Below, piece by piece: positions 26,185-34,375 of a stretch of DNA of 64,000 bases (position 1 is the first letter of the stretch; the number at the start of each line of letters is the position of its first letter). The notes under the pieces were generated by a model, which saw nothing but the letters and a program-made list of their open reading frames with translations, did not search any database and had not been told where the DNA came from. The position numbers and the translations under genes are program-made. This DNA is from JAJEFO01 sp965214325. GTDB taxonomy: Bacteria > Pseudomonadota > Alphaproteobacteria > Rhodobacterales > Rhodobacteraceae. The stretch is from positions 1,426,001-1,490,000 of the forward strand of contig CBDCBG010000006.1 of assembly GCA_965214325.1 (NCBI GenBank), read 5' to 3'.

Positions 26185-26999
26185 CATTTACGCTCTACCA
26201 TCACGGGTCTTCGGTTTGCGCCGCGAAAGTGCGGTTTGCGATGGATGAAAAGGGGCTGGCTTGGGACGGCGTCTATATCGACATCCTGAAAGGCGAACAA
26301 TTCGACCCCGAATACCTGAAGCTGAACCCCAAGGGCGTTGTGCCGACGCTCGTTCACGATGACACCGTCATTCCCGACAGCACGGTCATCATCGAGTATC
26401 TCGACCAGATCGAACCGGAATCCAGCGTGCATCCCTCCGATCCCTGGGAGCGCGCAGAGGCCCGTTACTGGACCAAGGCGGTGGACGAGGAACTGCACCC
26501 GGCTTGCGGGGCCGTCACGTTTGTCTGCTCGCATCGGCATACCGTTCTGAAGAACCTTGGCCCGCAGGGGGCCGAGAAGTTCTTGGCCTCAACTCCAAGG
26601 ATCTCGGTCACATCAGATTGGAAGAGTCAGAAGGATGCCTTCGTTCGCTACGGATTCGAGGCGCCCGGCGCGACGGAGAAGGTCAAGCTTTACGACACGT
26701 ACCTTCACAAGATGGAGGCGGCGCTGGAGGGCAATGACTGGCTGGTCGGTGACAAGTTTTCCATCGCGGACATCGCGATGACGCCATACGTCAATCGGCT
26801 GGCGATGATGTCGATGCGGGGCATGTGGAAGAGCGGCCGTCTTCCGAACGTCGAACGATGGTTCAACACGATCGAGGCGCGCCCGAACTTCAAGCGGTGC
26901 TTCATCGACTGGGTGCCGGGGGACCTGACCAACGATCTGCGCGAGAACGGCGCCGAAAGCTGGCCCGAGGTCGCGAGGATTCTCGATATTGAAATCTAA
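26181..26999 (+). CDS. Glutathione S-transferase family protein (LigF-like), arm B
   Basis: 272 residues; start ATG 26181 overlaps the ALDH stop as ATGA. The glutathione domain has LYHHGSSVCAAKVRF, KGVVPTLVHDD and PDSTVIIEYLD. The C-terminal domain has RYWTKAVDEELHPACGAVTFVC and WLVGDKFSIADIAMTPY. The spacing and the WTKAVDE segment recall beta-etherase-type GSTs such as LigF. Nearly the same as the arm A GST at 3383-4204, with one residue less in the EGGNDW stretch. Cytoplasmic. Confidence 0.82.
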   Translation: MTFTLYHHGSSVCAAKVRFAMDEKGLAWDGVYIDILKGEQFDPEYLKLNPKGVVPTLVHDDTVIPDSTVIIEYLDQIEPESSVHPSDPWERAEARYWTKAVDEELHPACGAVTFVCSHRHTVLKNLGPQGAEKFLASTPRISVTSDWKSQKDAFVRYGFEAPGATEKVKLYDTYLHKMEAALEGNDWLVGDKFSIADIAMTPYVNRLAMMSMRGMWKSGRLPNVERWFNTIEARPNFKRCFIDWVPGDLTNDLRENGAESWPEVARILDIEI

Positions 27000-27014
27000 G
27001 AAAGGGAGGCAAGG

Positions 27015-27770
27015 ATGGGCCGACTAGAAGGAAGGACCGCTGCAATCACCGGGGCCGGCAGAGGCATTGGTGCCGTAATGGCCAGATGCATGGCCGAGGA
27101 GGGCGCGAATGTCGTTGTCACCGACGTTCTCGATACCGCAGCAACAGTCGCGGATATCAAGAATGCGGGCGGTTCGGCCATCGGGCTGAGCGTCGACGTC
27201 ACATCTGACGACGATCTTGCTGCCATGGTTGAAGCGACTGAGAAGGAGTTCGGCAGCCTTGATGTCCTCGTCAACAATGCATCGATTTTCGCGGCGCTGG
27301 AGCCCAAGCCGTTTATGCAGATCGACAATGACGAATTCGACAAGGTCATGACCGTCAATGCGCGCGGCGTTCACCAGGCCACAAAGGCGGTGGTTCCGGC
27401 GATGATTCGCGCGGGCGGCGGCAAGATCGTCAATATCGCTTCGGGCACGTTCTACTACGGCCCGCCGGGATTGTCGCATTACACAGCTTCAAAGGGCGCT
27501 GTGATCGCGCTGACCCGAGGACATGCGCGCGAACTGGGTGACAAGAACATCCAGATTAACGCAATCGCGCCGGGACTGACAGAAAGTGAATCAATTCAGG
27601 GGCATACTGGATTTGATCCCGCGCGCGCACCGACAGTGCAGTCGCGTTCGATCAAACGGGACATGCTTCCGGAGGATCTGCTGGGCTCGCTCATGTACCT
27701 GATCACGTCCGACAGCGATTTCGTGACCGGGCAAACGTTGAACGTGGACGGCGGCAAGGTGAACGTCTGA
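27015..27770 (+). CDS. Short-chain dehydrogenase/reductase (SDR), arm B
   Basis: 251 residues; GGGAGG before the ATG. TGAGRGIG at 12-19, NNAS near 90, catalytic Ser in IASGTFYYG, YxxxK in SHYTASKGAV, and the VTGQTLNVDGG end. Same family as the arm A SDR, high similarity along the whole length. Last gene of the dctPP-GST-dctQM-ALDH-GST-SDR operon. Likely an NAD-dependent alcohol dehydrogenase acting on a glutathione-linked or related intermediate; this is inferred from the neighbours. Confidence 0.86.
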   Translation: MGRLEGRTAAITGAGRGIGAVMARCMAEEGANVVVTDVLDTAATVADIKNAGGSAIGLSVDVTSDDDLAAMVEATEKEFGSLDVLVNNASIFAALEPKPFMQIDNDEFDKVMTVNARGVHQATKAVVPAMIRAGGGKIVNIASGTFYYGPPGLSHYTASKGAVIALTRGHARELGDKNIQINAIAPGLTESESIQGHTGFDPARAPTVQSRSIKRDMLPEDLLGSLMYLITSDSDFVTGQTLNVDGGKVNV

Positions 27771-27862
27771 TAGCCGAAGGCGCGCGCGACGCCAGAGGGG
27801 GGCGGCCGCCGCGGGGCCAGGTCAAGCCGACGCCCGACCTCATGCGACGTCTGGAGAGAGCC

Positions 27863-28126
27863 GTGACCGACTTATCGACGACGGTGCCAACCGCGGGGGC
27901 GAGCAGATATCTTCAGCAGCTCTGCAAGCATTTCGGCCACAAGACCGATGCCGAATTCACCGCGTATTCCGGGTGGATCAAGTTCGGATTCGGGCGCGCG
28001 GAACTTCTGGCAGTGCCGGGCGGACATACGATGAAGGCACTGGCAGAAAATGAGGACAGCCCGTCGACGCTCCGGCATGTCTCGGCCTCTCACCCGGAAA
28101 GCTTCGCCCTTCGCGAGGAATCGTAG
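27863..28126 (+). CDS. DUF2218 domain protein
   Basis: 87 residues if started at GTG 27863 (GGAGAG upstream); an in-frame ATG at 27842 would add seven. The start TTVPTAGASRYLQQLCKHFGHKTDAEF and the end SHPESFALREE are the DUF2218 signatures; this family has no known function and is often near iron-uptake genes. The stop codon is directly followed by the end of the IS30 element, so the native 3' flank is lost. Probably complete. Confidence 0.7.
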   Translation: MTDLSTTVPTAGASRYLQQLCKHFGHKTDAEFTAYSGWIKFGFGRAELLAVPGGHTMKALAENEDSPSTLRHVSASHPESFALREES

Positions 28127-28301
28127 CCCCACTTCCAGTCCGAAGTGCAACGCCGGCCATTTCCGTAGCGAGGGCGCAGCCCGAGCGGAGGAAATGGCCC
28201 GGCGGCGGGATTTTCCTGCCCCAGGCACCGGCAGTCCGGGCCGGTCACGTCCCTTTCCCCCTCGGACCGGTCCCCTGGAGGACGGTCCGGGACGGTTTCC
28301 G

Positions 28302-29151
28302 TCATGGAGGCCGCGCCTTCCGGAACGCCTCCTCCGGCGTCAGGCAGCCGAGCGACTTCCTCGGACGCGCGTCCGTCCGGTCCTGGACCGCCTTCACCCG
28401 TGCGTCGGTGACCTGGCGGAAGTCCGTCCCCTTCGGAAATTGCTGACGCACGAGACCGTTCGTGTGCTCGTTCAGGCCGCGCTCCCAGGAATGGCACGGC
28501 GTGGCGAAGAAGAACCCCGCGCCGAGCGCCTTCGACACGGCGGCGTGGCCCGCGAACTCCTTCCCGTTGTCCGCCGTGATCGTGTGGACCAGCGCGTGCA
28601 GCGGCAGCAGCATTTCGAGCAGCGCGTTGCCGACCGCATCCGCCGTCTTGCGCCCAACCCTTTCAAGAAGCGTGCGTTTCGACGCACGGTCCACCAGAGA
28701 CACCTTTGCCCCGCTGCGGCCCTTCCCGATGATCGTGTCCGCTTCCCGGTCGCCGACCCGCTCCTTCGCCTCCACCACCGCCGGACGCTCGGAGATGTCG
28801 ACGCGGTCCGGGATGTGCCCGCGACCCGAATGACGGCCGCCCTTCCAGTTCGGCCTCTTTCCCCGGCGTCGGAGGAACAGGTAGAGCCGGCCACCAACCT
28901 TCCGGTCGGCGCGGATGTGCCGGCAGGTCCGCTGCCGCCCCGCCATCGGGACGCCCTCCTTCCCGGGACGGCCGGCGATCTGCTCGGGGCTCCAGCCGTC
29001 GGCCAGCCTGTCCTCCACCAGTCGCCACCGCTCCGGCGTCATCTTCCCGGGAACCGACGAGGCCGCGCTGCGCCGTGCCGAAGCCTTCCCCTGCGCCTGC
29101 CTGTGCCGATGGCCGCGCCCGCCGCCGTTCCGGCGCACCTCGCGCCAGACC
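28302..29151 (-). pseudogene. IS30 transposase, C-terminal part (cut by IS66)
   Basis: About 283 codons of an IS30 transposase. The catalytic core is complete: Asp of READTIIGKG, Asp of ITADNGKEFAGH, and Glu of SWERGLNEHTNGLVRQ. The N-terminus was cut off: joining this piece to the one at 32152-32290 restores TTVWREVRRNGG in frame, the end of the helix-turn-helix. So the gene was whole before IS66 jumped in. Confidence 0.85.
29144..29151. repeat. IS66 target-site duplication, left copy (GCCAGACC)
   Basis: Eight bases identical to 32152-32159 on the other side of the element; eight is the usual number for IS66. Confidence 0.9.
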
Positions 29152-29251
29152 GTAAGCGTCATTTAGAGCCCATACTTCGGTACCGTTTCCCGCCCGGCGA
29201 TTTTCGCTTTCAGTGCTCGCCACGAAGCTGAACTTTCCTGGAGGGATTTCG

Positions 29252-29956
29252 ATGACGGATGTTTCCCTGGCCGCAACGGGCTTTGCGGAAGCCGACCATG
29301 ACGAGGCGCCGGCCTCTCCATGCGAACCTGACCTTGGTCCGAGGCGTCGTCGCCGGCCTGATTCCGAGAAGGCCCGGATCATCGCGGAGAGTTTCGTGCC
29401 CGGCGCCTCGGTCAGTGCCGTGGCGGTTCGCCACGGCGTGACGGCCTCGACCCTCAGCCAGTGGCGCAGGCAGGCGGTGCGGGGCGAGCTTGGTCCCGTG
29501 CCGGGGGTTCCTGCAGTGCCCGCCGTGGTGCCCGTTGTCGTCGGAGAGTGCGCCGACCTCTCGACGTCCGCGCCGGCCGCCGTTTCCGATGCCGGCAGCC
29601 ATCCGGCGCAACGGCGCCGGCCTGTATCCGAGAAGGCGCGGATCGTCGCGGAGAGCTTCGCGCCCGGCGGCTCGCTGAGGTTGACGGCGAGGCGTCACGG
29701 CGTGGCCCGGTCAACGCTCTCCGAATGGCGCGCCCTGGCGCGGGAGGGCAAGCTCGGGCCCGTTCCGGAGGTTGCGGCGCCGGCGAACGGAACGCGCCGG
29801 GCCGGCGCGGACGCGCCCATGGTCCCGCGCATCGATGGTCCGGCACCATCGCCATCGGTGACCGTCGAGGCCGGGGCGGTCGTGGTGCGGCTTCCCCGGG
29901 ACTGCCCCGTGGAGCGCATCGTCGCGGTGGCCTCGGGGCTGGAGCGGGCGCGATGA
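29252..29956 (+). CDS. tnpA: IS66 TnpA (OrfA) with duplicated helix-turn-helix
   Basis: 234 residues from ATG 29252, preceded by GGAGGG. It contains the same unit twice: RRRPDSEKARIIAESFVPGA then VRHGVTASTLSQWRRQA (about residues 33-76) and RRRPVSEKARIVAESFAPGG then RRHGVARSTLSEWRALA (about 130-172). IS66 TnpA normally has one such unit in 110-150 residues, so this protein is about twice the usual size. The C-terminus (VRLPRDCPVERIVAVASGL) is ordinary. Stop overlaps the tnpB start (ATGA). Confidence 0.82.
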   Translation: MTDVSLAATGFAEADHDEAPASPCEPDLGPRRRRRPDSEKARIIAESFVPGASVSAVAVRHGVTASTLSQWRRQAVRGELGPVPGVPAVPAVVPVVVGECADLSTSAPAAVSDAGSHPAQRRRPVSEKARIVAESFAPGGSLRLTARRHGVARSTLSEWRALAREGKLGPVPEVAAPANGTRRAGADAPMVPRIDGPAPSPSVTVEAGAVVVRLPRDCPVERIVAVASGLERAR

Positions 29957-30303
29957 TCATTCCCGGCTCGCAGCGGATCCTGCTGGCGACCCGGCCGGTG
30001 GACTTTCGCCGCGGCCACGACGCGCTTGCGGCGACCGCGTCGCTGGAGCTCGGCGTCGACATCCATTCCGGCGTGATCGTGGCGTTCCGGTCGAAGCGGG
30101 GCGACAGGCTGAAGATGCTGGCCTGGGACGGGACCGGCCTGGTGCTTGTCTGCAAGCGGCTGGAGCAGGGCCGCTTCGCCTGGCCCGGGATCAGGGACGG
30201 CGCGATGCGGCTCACGCGCGGCCAGTTCGAGGCGCTGTTCGAGGGGCTGGACTGGCGCCGCGTCCAGGCGCGGCCGGTTCGCCGCCCGCTTGCGGCGGAA
30301 TAG
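29953..30303 (+). CDS. tnpB: IS66 TnpB (IS66 Orf2)
   Basis: 116 residues; starts IIPGSQRILLATRPVDFRRGHDAL and has the family run LKMLAWDGTGLVLVCKRLE and GQFEALFEGLDW. Required with TnpA and TnpC for transposition of IS66, function not understood. Coupled to tnpA by ATGA. Confidence 0.88.
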   Translation: MIIPGSQRILLATRPVDFRRGHDALAATASLELGVDIHSGVIVAFRSKRGDRLKMLAWDGTGLVLVCKRLEQGRFAWPGIRDGAMRLTRGQFEALFEGLDWRRVQARPVRRPLAAE

Positions 30304-30361
30304 CCTCAAAAACCAGCACATCCTGTTGCCAGGCAGGAGCCGTTACGCTACATGTGGCGAC

Positions 30362-32074
30362 ATGACGGCCTTGCCTTCCATCACCCCCGGAGCCGACGGC
30401 TCGGTTCCCGTGGCGGTTGTCTCCGCGGCCCTTGCCGAGATGGAATCCCGGCTGGACGAGGAGCGTTCCGCGCGCCGGACGGCGCAGGAGCGCGCAGCGC
30501 GTCAGGAAGCCGAGACGGCCCGGCAGGTGGCCGAGGCCGATCGCCTTGTGTCCAGGGCGGCGCGGCTTGAAGCCGAGAACGCGGACCTCTCCGAGCAGGT
30601 CCGTCGCCTGGAGCATCTCAACGACGAGTTCCGGAAGCTTCTCTTTGGCAAGAAGTCCGAGAAGCTCCCTCCCGACGATCGCCAGCTGTCGTTCGAGGAC
30701 CTCGGGATCGCGGCCGCCGAGGCCGATGTGGAGCCTCCCGCCGAAGATAGCGGGAACGAAGGGAGCGCGACCCGCCTGCGGCGGAAGCGCCCGGCCCGCT
30801 CCGGGCTCCGCTTTCCGGAGCATGTCGAGCGCCGCATCGAGGTGATCGAGCCCGAGAGCACGCTCTGCCCCTGCGGCTGCGGCGAGATGGCACGGATCGG
30901 CGAGGACCGCAGCGAGCGGCTGGACTTCGTTCCGGCGAAGTGCGTGGTGGTCGAGACGGTCCGCCCGCGCTACGCCTGCAACAGGTGCAAGGGTGGCGGC
31001 GTGGTCCAGGCCGCGGCCCCGCCCGCGCTGATCGAGGGCGGCCTTCCGACCGAGGCGCTTCTGGCGCACGTGATCGTCTCGAAGTACGCGGACCATCTCC
31101 CTCTGTATCGCCAGACCCGGATGTTCGCCCGTCAGGGGATCGAACTTCACCGCGCGACGCTCGCCGACTGGGTCGGAAAGGCGTCGTTCCATCTCCGCCC
31201 GCTGGTGGACTGCCTGGCGGAGGATTTGAGGACGTCGGGCAAGCTCGGCATGGACGAGACGCCGGTTCCGGTTCTCGACCCCGGGCGCGGCAAGACCAGG
31301 CAGGGGTACATGTGGACGATGGTGCGCGACGAGCGGCCATGGTCGGGATCCGATCCTCCGGGCGTGGTCCACGGCTACGCGCCCGGGCGCGGCGGCAAGC
31401 ATGGCGAGGCCCTGCTCGAAGGGTTCTCCGGTACGCTCCAGGTTGACGGCTATGCTGGCTACAACCGGCTGCGCCGGCATGACCGGCCCGGCGGGGCGCT
31501 CACCCTTGCGTACTGCTGGGTCCACGGTCGACGCGGCCTCAAGGAGGTCCACGATTCCAGCGGCTCGCCGATCGCCAGGGAGGGCCTGGCCCGGATCGCG
31601 CAACTCTACGCGATCGAGGGCAGGATCCGTGGCGAGCATCCGGCGACGCGCCAGTTCGTGCGGTGGACGGAGTCCGCGCCGCTGGTCAACGCCTTCGGGG
31701 TCTGGCTCGACGAGCAGCGCTCGCGGGTGTCGCCGCGCTCGCGCCTCGGCGAGAAGCTGGCCTGCTTCGCCAGGCATTGGGACGGCCTGCTGGTGTTCCT
31801 GCACGACGGCCGCGTCGAGATGGACACGAACTTCGTGGAGAACCGGATCCGTCCGCTGAAACTGACGAAGAAGAACGCATTGTTCGCCGGCCACGACGAA
31901 GGCGCCGTCTCGTGGGCCCGCGTGGCGACGCTGATCGAGACCTGCAAGATGAACGGCGTCGAGCCGTACGCCTGGCTCAGGAACACGCTGGAGAGGGTCG
32001 CCGCCGGCCATCCGATGTCGAGGATCCACGACCTGCTGCCCTGGAACTTCGACGCCGGAACAGGGAATCGCTGA
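30362..32074 (+). CDS. tnpC: IS66 transposase TnpC
   Basis: 570 residues from ATG 30362. N-terminal coiled-coil (EMESRLDEERSARRTAQERA and on to about residue 95), a LLFGKKSEKL motif, a zinc-finger part (CPCGCGEM, YACNRCKGGG), and the DDE core: Asp of LGMDETPVPV, Asp of LQVDGYAGYNRL, and Glu of TNFVENRIRPLKLTKKN. Complete. It starts 58 bp after tnpB. Confidence 0.9.
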   Translation: MTALPSITPGADGSVPVAVVSAALAEMESRLDEERSARRTAQERAARQEAETARQVAEADRLVSRAARLEAENADLSEQVRRLEHLNDEFRKLLFGKKSEKLPPDDRQLSFEDLGIAAAEADVEPPAEDSGNEGSATRLRRKRPARSGLRFPEHVERRIEVIEPESTLCPCGCGEMARIGEDRSERLDFVPAKCVVVETVRPRYACNRCKGGGVVQAAAPPALIEGGLPTEALLAHVIVSKYADHLPLYRQTRMFARQGIELHRATLADWVGKASFHLRPLVDCLAEDLRTSGKLGMDETPVPVLDPGRGKTRQGYMWTMVRDERPWSGSDPPGVVHGYAPGRGGKHGEALLEGFSGTLQVDGYAGYNRLRRHDRPGGALTLAYCWVHGRRGLKEVHDSSGSPIAREGLARIAQLYAIEGRIRGEHPATRQFVRWTESAPLVNAFGVWLDEQRSRVSPRSRLGEKLACFARHWDGLLVFLHDGRVEMDTNFVENRIRPLKLTKKNALFAGHDEGAVSWARVATLIETCKMNGVEPYAWLRNTLERVAAGHPMSRIHDLLPWNFDAGTGNR

Positions 32075-32151
32075 CCGCGGCCTTCAGCCCGGATCCAGGA
32101 ACGAGCCTGCCGTCAACTCGAATCCCGGTATGGGATCAAAATGACGCTTAC

Positions 32152-32290
32152 GCCAGACCGTCGTCCGGTCGCGGCCCGGCTGCCGCGCGATGGCCGGTTC
32201 CGAAAGCCCGCTTTTCCTCAGCGCGCAAGTCCGGCATCTCGCTTCACCGGTCAGGTGGCGGTAGCCCTTTTGGCATGGCGGTCTCCTAGG
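32152..32290 (-). pseudogene. IS30 transposase, N-terminal part (cut by IS66)
   Basis: The minus strand reads KGYRHLTGEARCRTCALRKSGLSEPAIARQPGRDRTTVWR, cut here into its parts: KGYRHLTGE, LRKSGLSEPAIARQ and RDRTTVWR, an IS30 helix-turn-helix. The first eight bases are the right copy of the target duplication. A likely start ATG (MPKG-like) is one base out of frame at an AAAAGGG run, so this copy may also have carried a frameshift. Confidence 0.78.
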
Positions 32291-32455
32291 GTCACAACCG
32301 GGACTGTCGCCGCCATCTGGCCGACTTGCAACATCCTGTGCCGAAAACACAAAAGCCCGCTACCTCGTATGTTGCACTTCAGAGTGGAACGGGGGTTTAC
32401 TTGAAGCCAAGGGTCGGCTTGATCGGGCGCTTCAAGGAGATCTTCGGATGACATC

Positions 32456-34375
32456 ATGAAGACCGGGATTGCAACCGTCTCGATTGCCGGCGACTTGCCG
32501 GAGAAACTCGCCGCAATTGCGGCTGCGGGATTCGATGGTGTCGAGATTTTCGAACAGGACTTCATCGCTCACGACAGCGGCCCTCGAAATGTTGGGCGCA
32601 TGGTACTGGAACACGGGCTGGAGATCATGCTTTTTCAGCCCTTTCGTGATTTCGAGGGGTTGCCGGAGCCGGACCGTACCCGCTCCTTTGACCGTGCCAG
32701 ACGAAAGTTCGACCTGATGCAGGAACTGGGTACCGATCTCATGCTGATCTGTTCCTCGGTGCATCCAAAGGCCTTGGGCGGGATTGATCGTGCGGCCGGT
32801 GACCTGAACGCCCTCGGCGATTTGGCCGCCGAACGCGGGTTGCGGGTGGGCTACGAGGCACTGGCTTGGGGCACCCATGTCAACGACCATCGCGACGCCT
32901 GGGAAATCGTGCGGCGCGCGGACCATCCAAGCATCGGCCTGATCGTTGACAGCTTTCACACACTTGGGCGCAAGCTGAGCCCGGAAAGCATCCGCAGCAT
33001 TCCCGGTGACAGGATCTTCTTCGTGCAGCTTGCCGATGCCCCACTGATCGAGATGGATCTGCTCTATTGGTCGCGCCATTTCCGGAACATGCCCGGCGAA
33101 GGCGATCTTGAGGTGCGGGCGTTCATGCAAGCGGTTGCCGCGACCGGGTATGACGGTCCGATCTCGCTGGAGATCTTCAATGACCAGTTCCGCGGTGGCA
33201 GTCCCCGAACCATTGCCCAGGATGGCATAAGGTCTCTTCTGGCGTTGATGGATGATGTCACTCGGGTTGAACCAGCCCCCCATTTCGACGTGCCGCCCAT
33301 GCCGCCGCGTACCGAAATCGAAGGGGTCGAGTTCATCGAATTTGCCGCCGACGAGATCGAAGCTGAGCGGCTCGGCGCACTCTTGGTGTCACTGGGATTC
33401 GTCCATGCCGCGGATCACATCAACAAGGATGTCTCGCTCTGGCGGCAGGGCGGCATAAACATGGTCATCAACACCGAACGGGAAGGTTTCGCTTATTCAA
33501 CGTATCTTTCGCGCGGCACCTGCGTCTGTGACATCGGCTTGCGCGTAAAGGATGCCAAAGAGACAGTCCGCCGGGCCAAGGCACTGAAAGTAAGACTGTT
33601 TCGCCAACAGATCGATCAGGGTGAATTGGAACTCCCTGCCATTCAGTCTGTTGGTGGCGGGGTCATGCACTTTCTCGATGCGGCGAGCGGTCTGACCGAC
33701 GTCTTGGACGTGGAGTTCACTCCAACAGGCAATGTTGCAGAAGAGGCCGGCCTGACTTGCGTTGACCATGTTGCCCAGACCATGAGCTATGACGAGATGC
33801 TGACATGGTCTTTGTTCTACACCTCGCTCTTCGAGACATCCAAGAAACCGGTCGTGGACGTGATTGATCCCGGTGGCGTGGTGAGAAGCCAGGTCATTGA
33901 AAGTCCAGACGCCAAATTGCGCATCACGTTGAACGGAGCTGACACGAACCGTACGTTGGCCGGCCATTTTGTCGAAGGGCGTATGGGATCCGCTGTGCAA
34001 CACGTGGCATTCGGCACGAAGGACATTTTTGAAACCGAGAAGCGCATGCGGGAGTTGGGTTTCAAGGCGCTTCCGATCCCGGCAAACTACTACGATGATC
34101 TCGAAGCGCGTTTCGGATTGGACGGGGACACGCTGGCACGGATTCGGGAGGGCAACATCCTTTATGACAGGGATGACGATGGCCAGTTCTTTCAGCTCTA
34201 CAGCCAGCCCTATGGCGAAGGATTCTTCTTCGAGATCGTTGAACGCCGGAAGAACTACGGAGGCTATGGCGCCGCCAACGCCCCCTACAGGGTTGCAGCC
34301 ATGAAACGTCTGGTCCTGCGTGAGGCGACGGCAAGAGTGTCCTCCCCAAGTTCGCTGTGTCCGGAGCGGGTCTGA
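32456..34375 (+). CDS. quiC: 3-dehydroshikimate dehydratase fused to HPPD-like domain (QuiC type)
   Basis: 639 residues. The N-terminal half is a TIM barrel of the sugar phosphate isomerase type whose metal ligands fall at Glu134 (GYEALAWG), Asp165 (IVDSFHT), Gln191 (FFVQLAD) and Glu239 (ISLEIFND), the same numbers I recall for Pseudomonas QuiC1. The C-terminal half resembles 4-hydroxyphenylpyruvate dioxygenase, with CVDHVAQ, VQHVAFGT and FFEIVERR as metal ligands. It turns 3-dehydroshikimate into protocatechuate, linking quinate and shikimate use to aromatic ring cleavage; the role of the second domain is unknown. No other quinate genes are near. The IS30 end lies 60 bp before the start, so its promoter may be changed. 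Confidence 0.85.
   Translation: MKTGIATVSIAGDLPEKLAAIAAAGFDGVEIFEQDFIAHDSGPRNVGRMVLEHGLEIMLFQPFRDFEGLPEPDRTRSFDRARRKFDLMQELGTDLMLICSSVHPKALGGIDRAAGDLNALGDLAAERGLRVGYEALAWGTHVNDHRDAWEIVRRADHPSIGLIVDSFHTLGRKLSPESIRSIPGDRIFFVQLADAPLIEMDLLYWSRHFRNMPGEGDLEVRAFMQAVAATGYDGPISLEIFNDQFRGGSPRTIAQDGIRSLLALMDDVTRVEPAPHFDVPPMPPRTEIEGVEFIEFAADEIEAERLGALLVSLGFVHAADHINKDVSLWRQGGINMVINTEREGFAYSTYLSRGTCVCDIGLRVKDAKETVRRAKALKVRLFRQQIDQGELELPAIQSVGGGVMHFLDAASGLTDVLDVEFTPTGNVAEEAGLTCVDHVAQTMSYDEMLTWSLFYTSLFETSKKPVVDVIDPGGVVRSQVIESPDAKLRITLNGADTNRTLAGHFVEGRMGSAVQHVAFGTKDIFETEKRMRELGFKALPIPANYYDDLEARFGLDGDTLARIREGNILYDRDDDGQFFQLYSQPYGEGFFFEIVERRKNYGGYGAANAPYRVAAMKRLVLREATARVSSPSSLCPERV

Larger units (their letters stand above)
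29152..32151 (+). mobile_element. Complete IS66-family element, 3000 bp
   Basis: Starts GTAAGCGTCATTT and ends with its inverse AAATGACGCTTAC, the GTAAGCG tips typical of IS66, flanked by an 8-bp duplication GCCAGACC. Contains tnpA, tnpB and tnpC in order. All genes are open and the repeats are clean, so the insertion is young and the element may be active. Confidence 0.92.
28127..32395 (-). mobile_element. IS30-family element split by an IS66 element
   Basis: Ends are marked by imperfect inverted repeats sharing GAAGTGCAAC and an outer CCCC..TTCCA part (28127-28151 and 32371-32395). Without the IS66 insert and one target copy the element would be about 1.26 kb, normal for IS30. The transposase gene runs on the minus strand in two pieces (32152-32290 and 28302-29151). 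The IS30 itself sits between the stop of the DUF2218 gene and the region 60 bp before the quiC-type gene. Confidence 0.72.

Noticed and set aside
28140..29231. Long plus-strand open frame opposite the IS30 transposase
   Set aside because: Arg/Pro-rich translation without motifs; it is the shadow of the real transposase on the minus strand in GC-rich DNA.
30212..32029. 605-codon minus-strand frame opposite tnpC
   Set aside because: Shadow of the IS66 transposase, which has the full DDE core.
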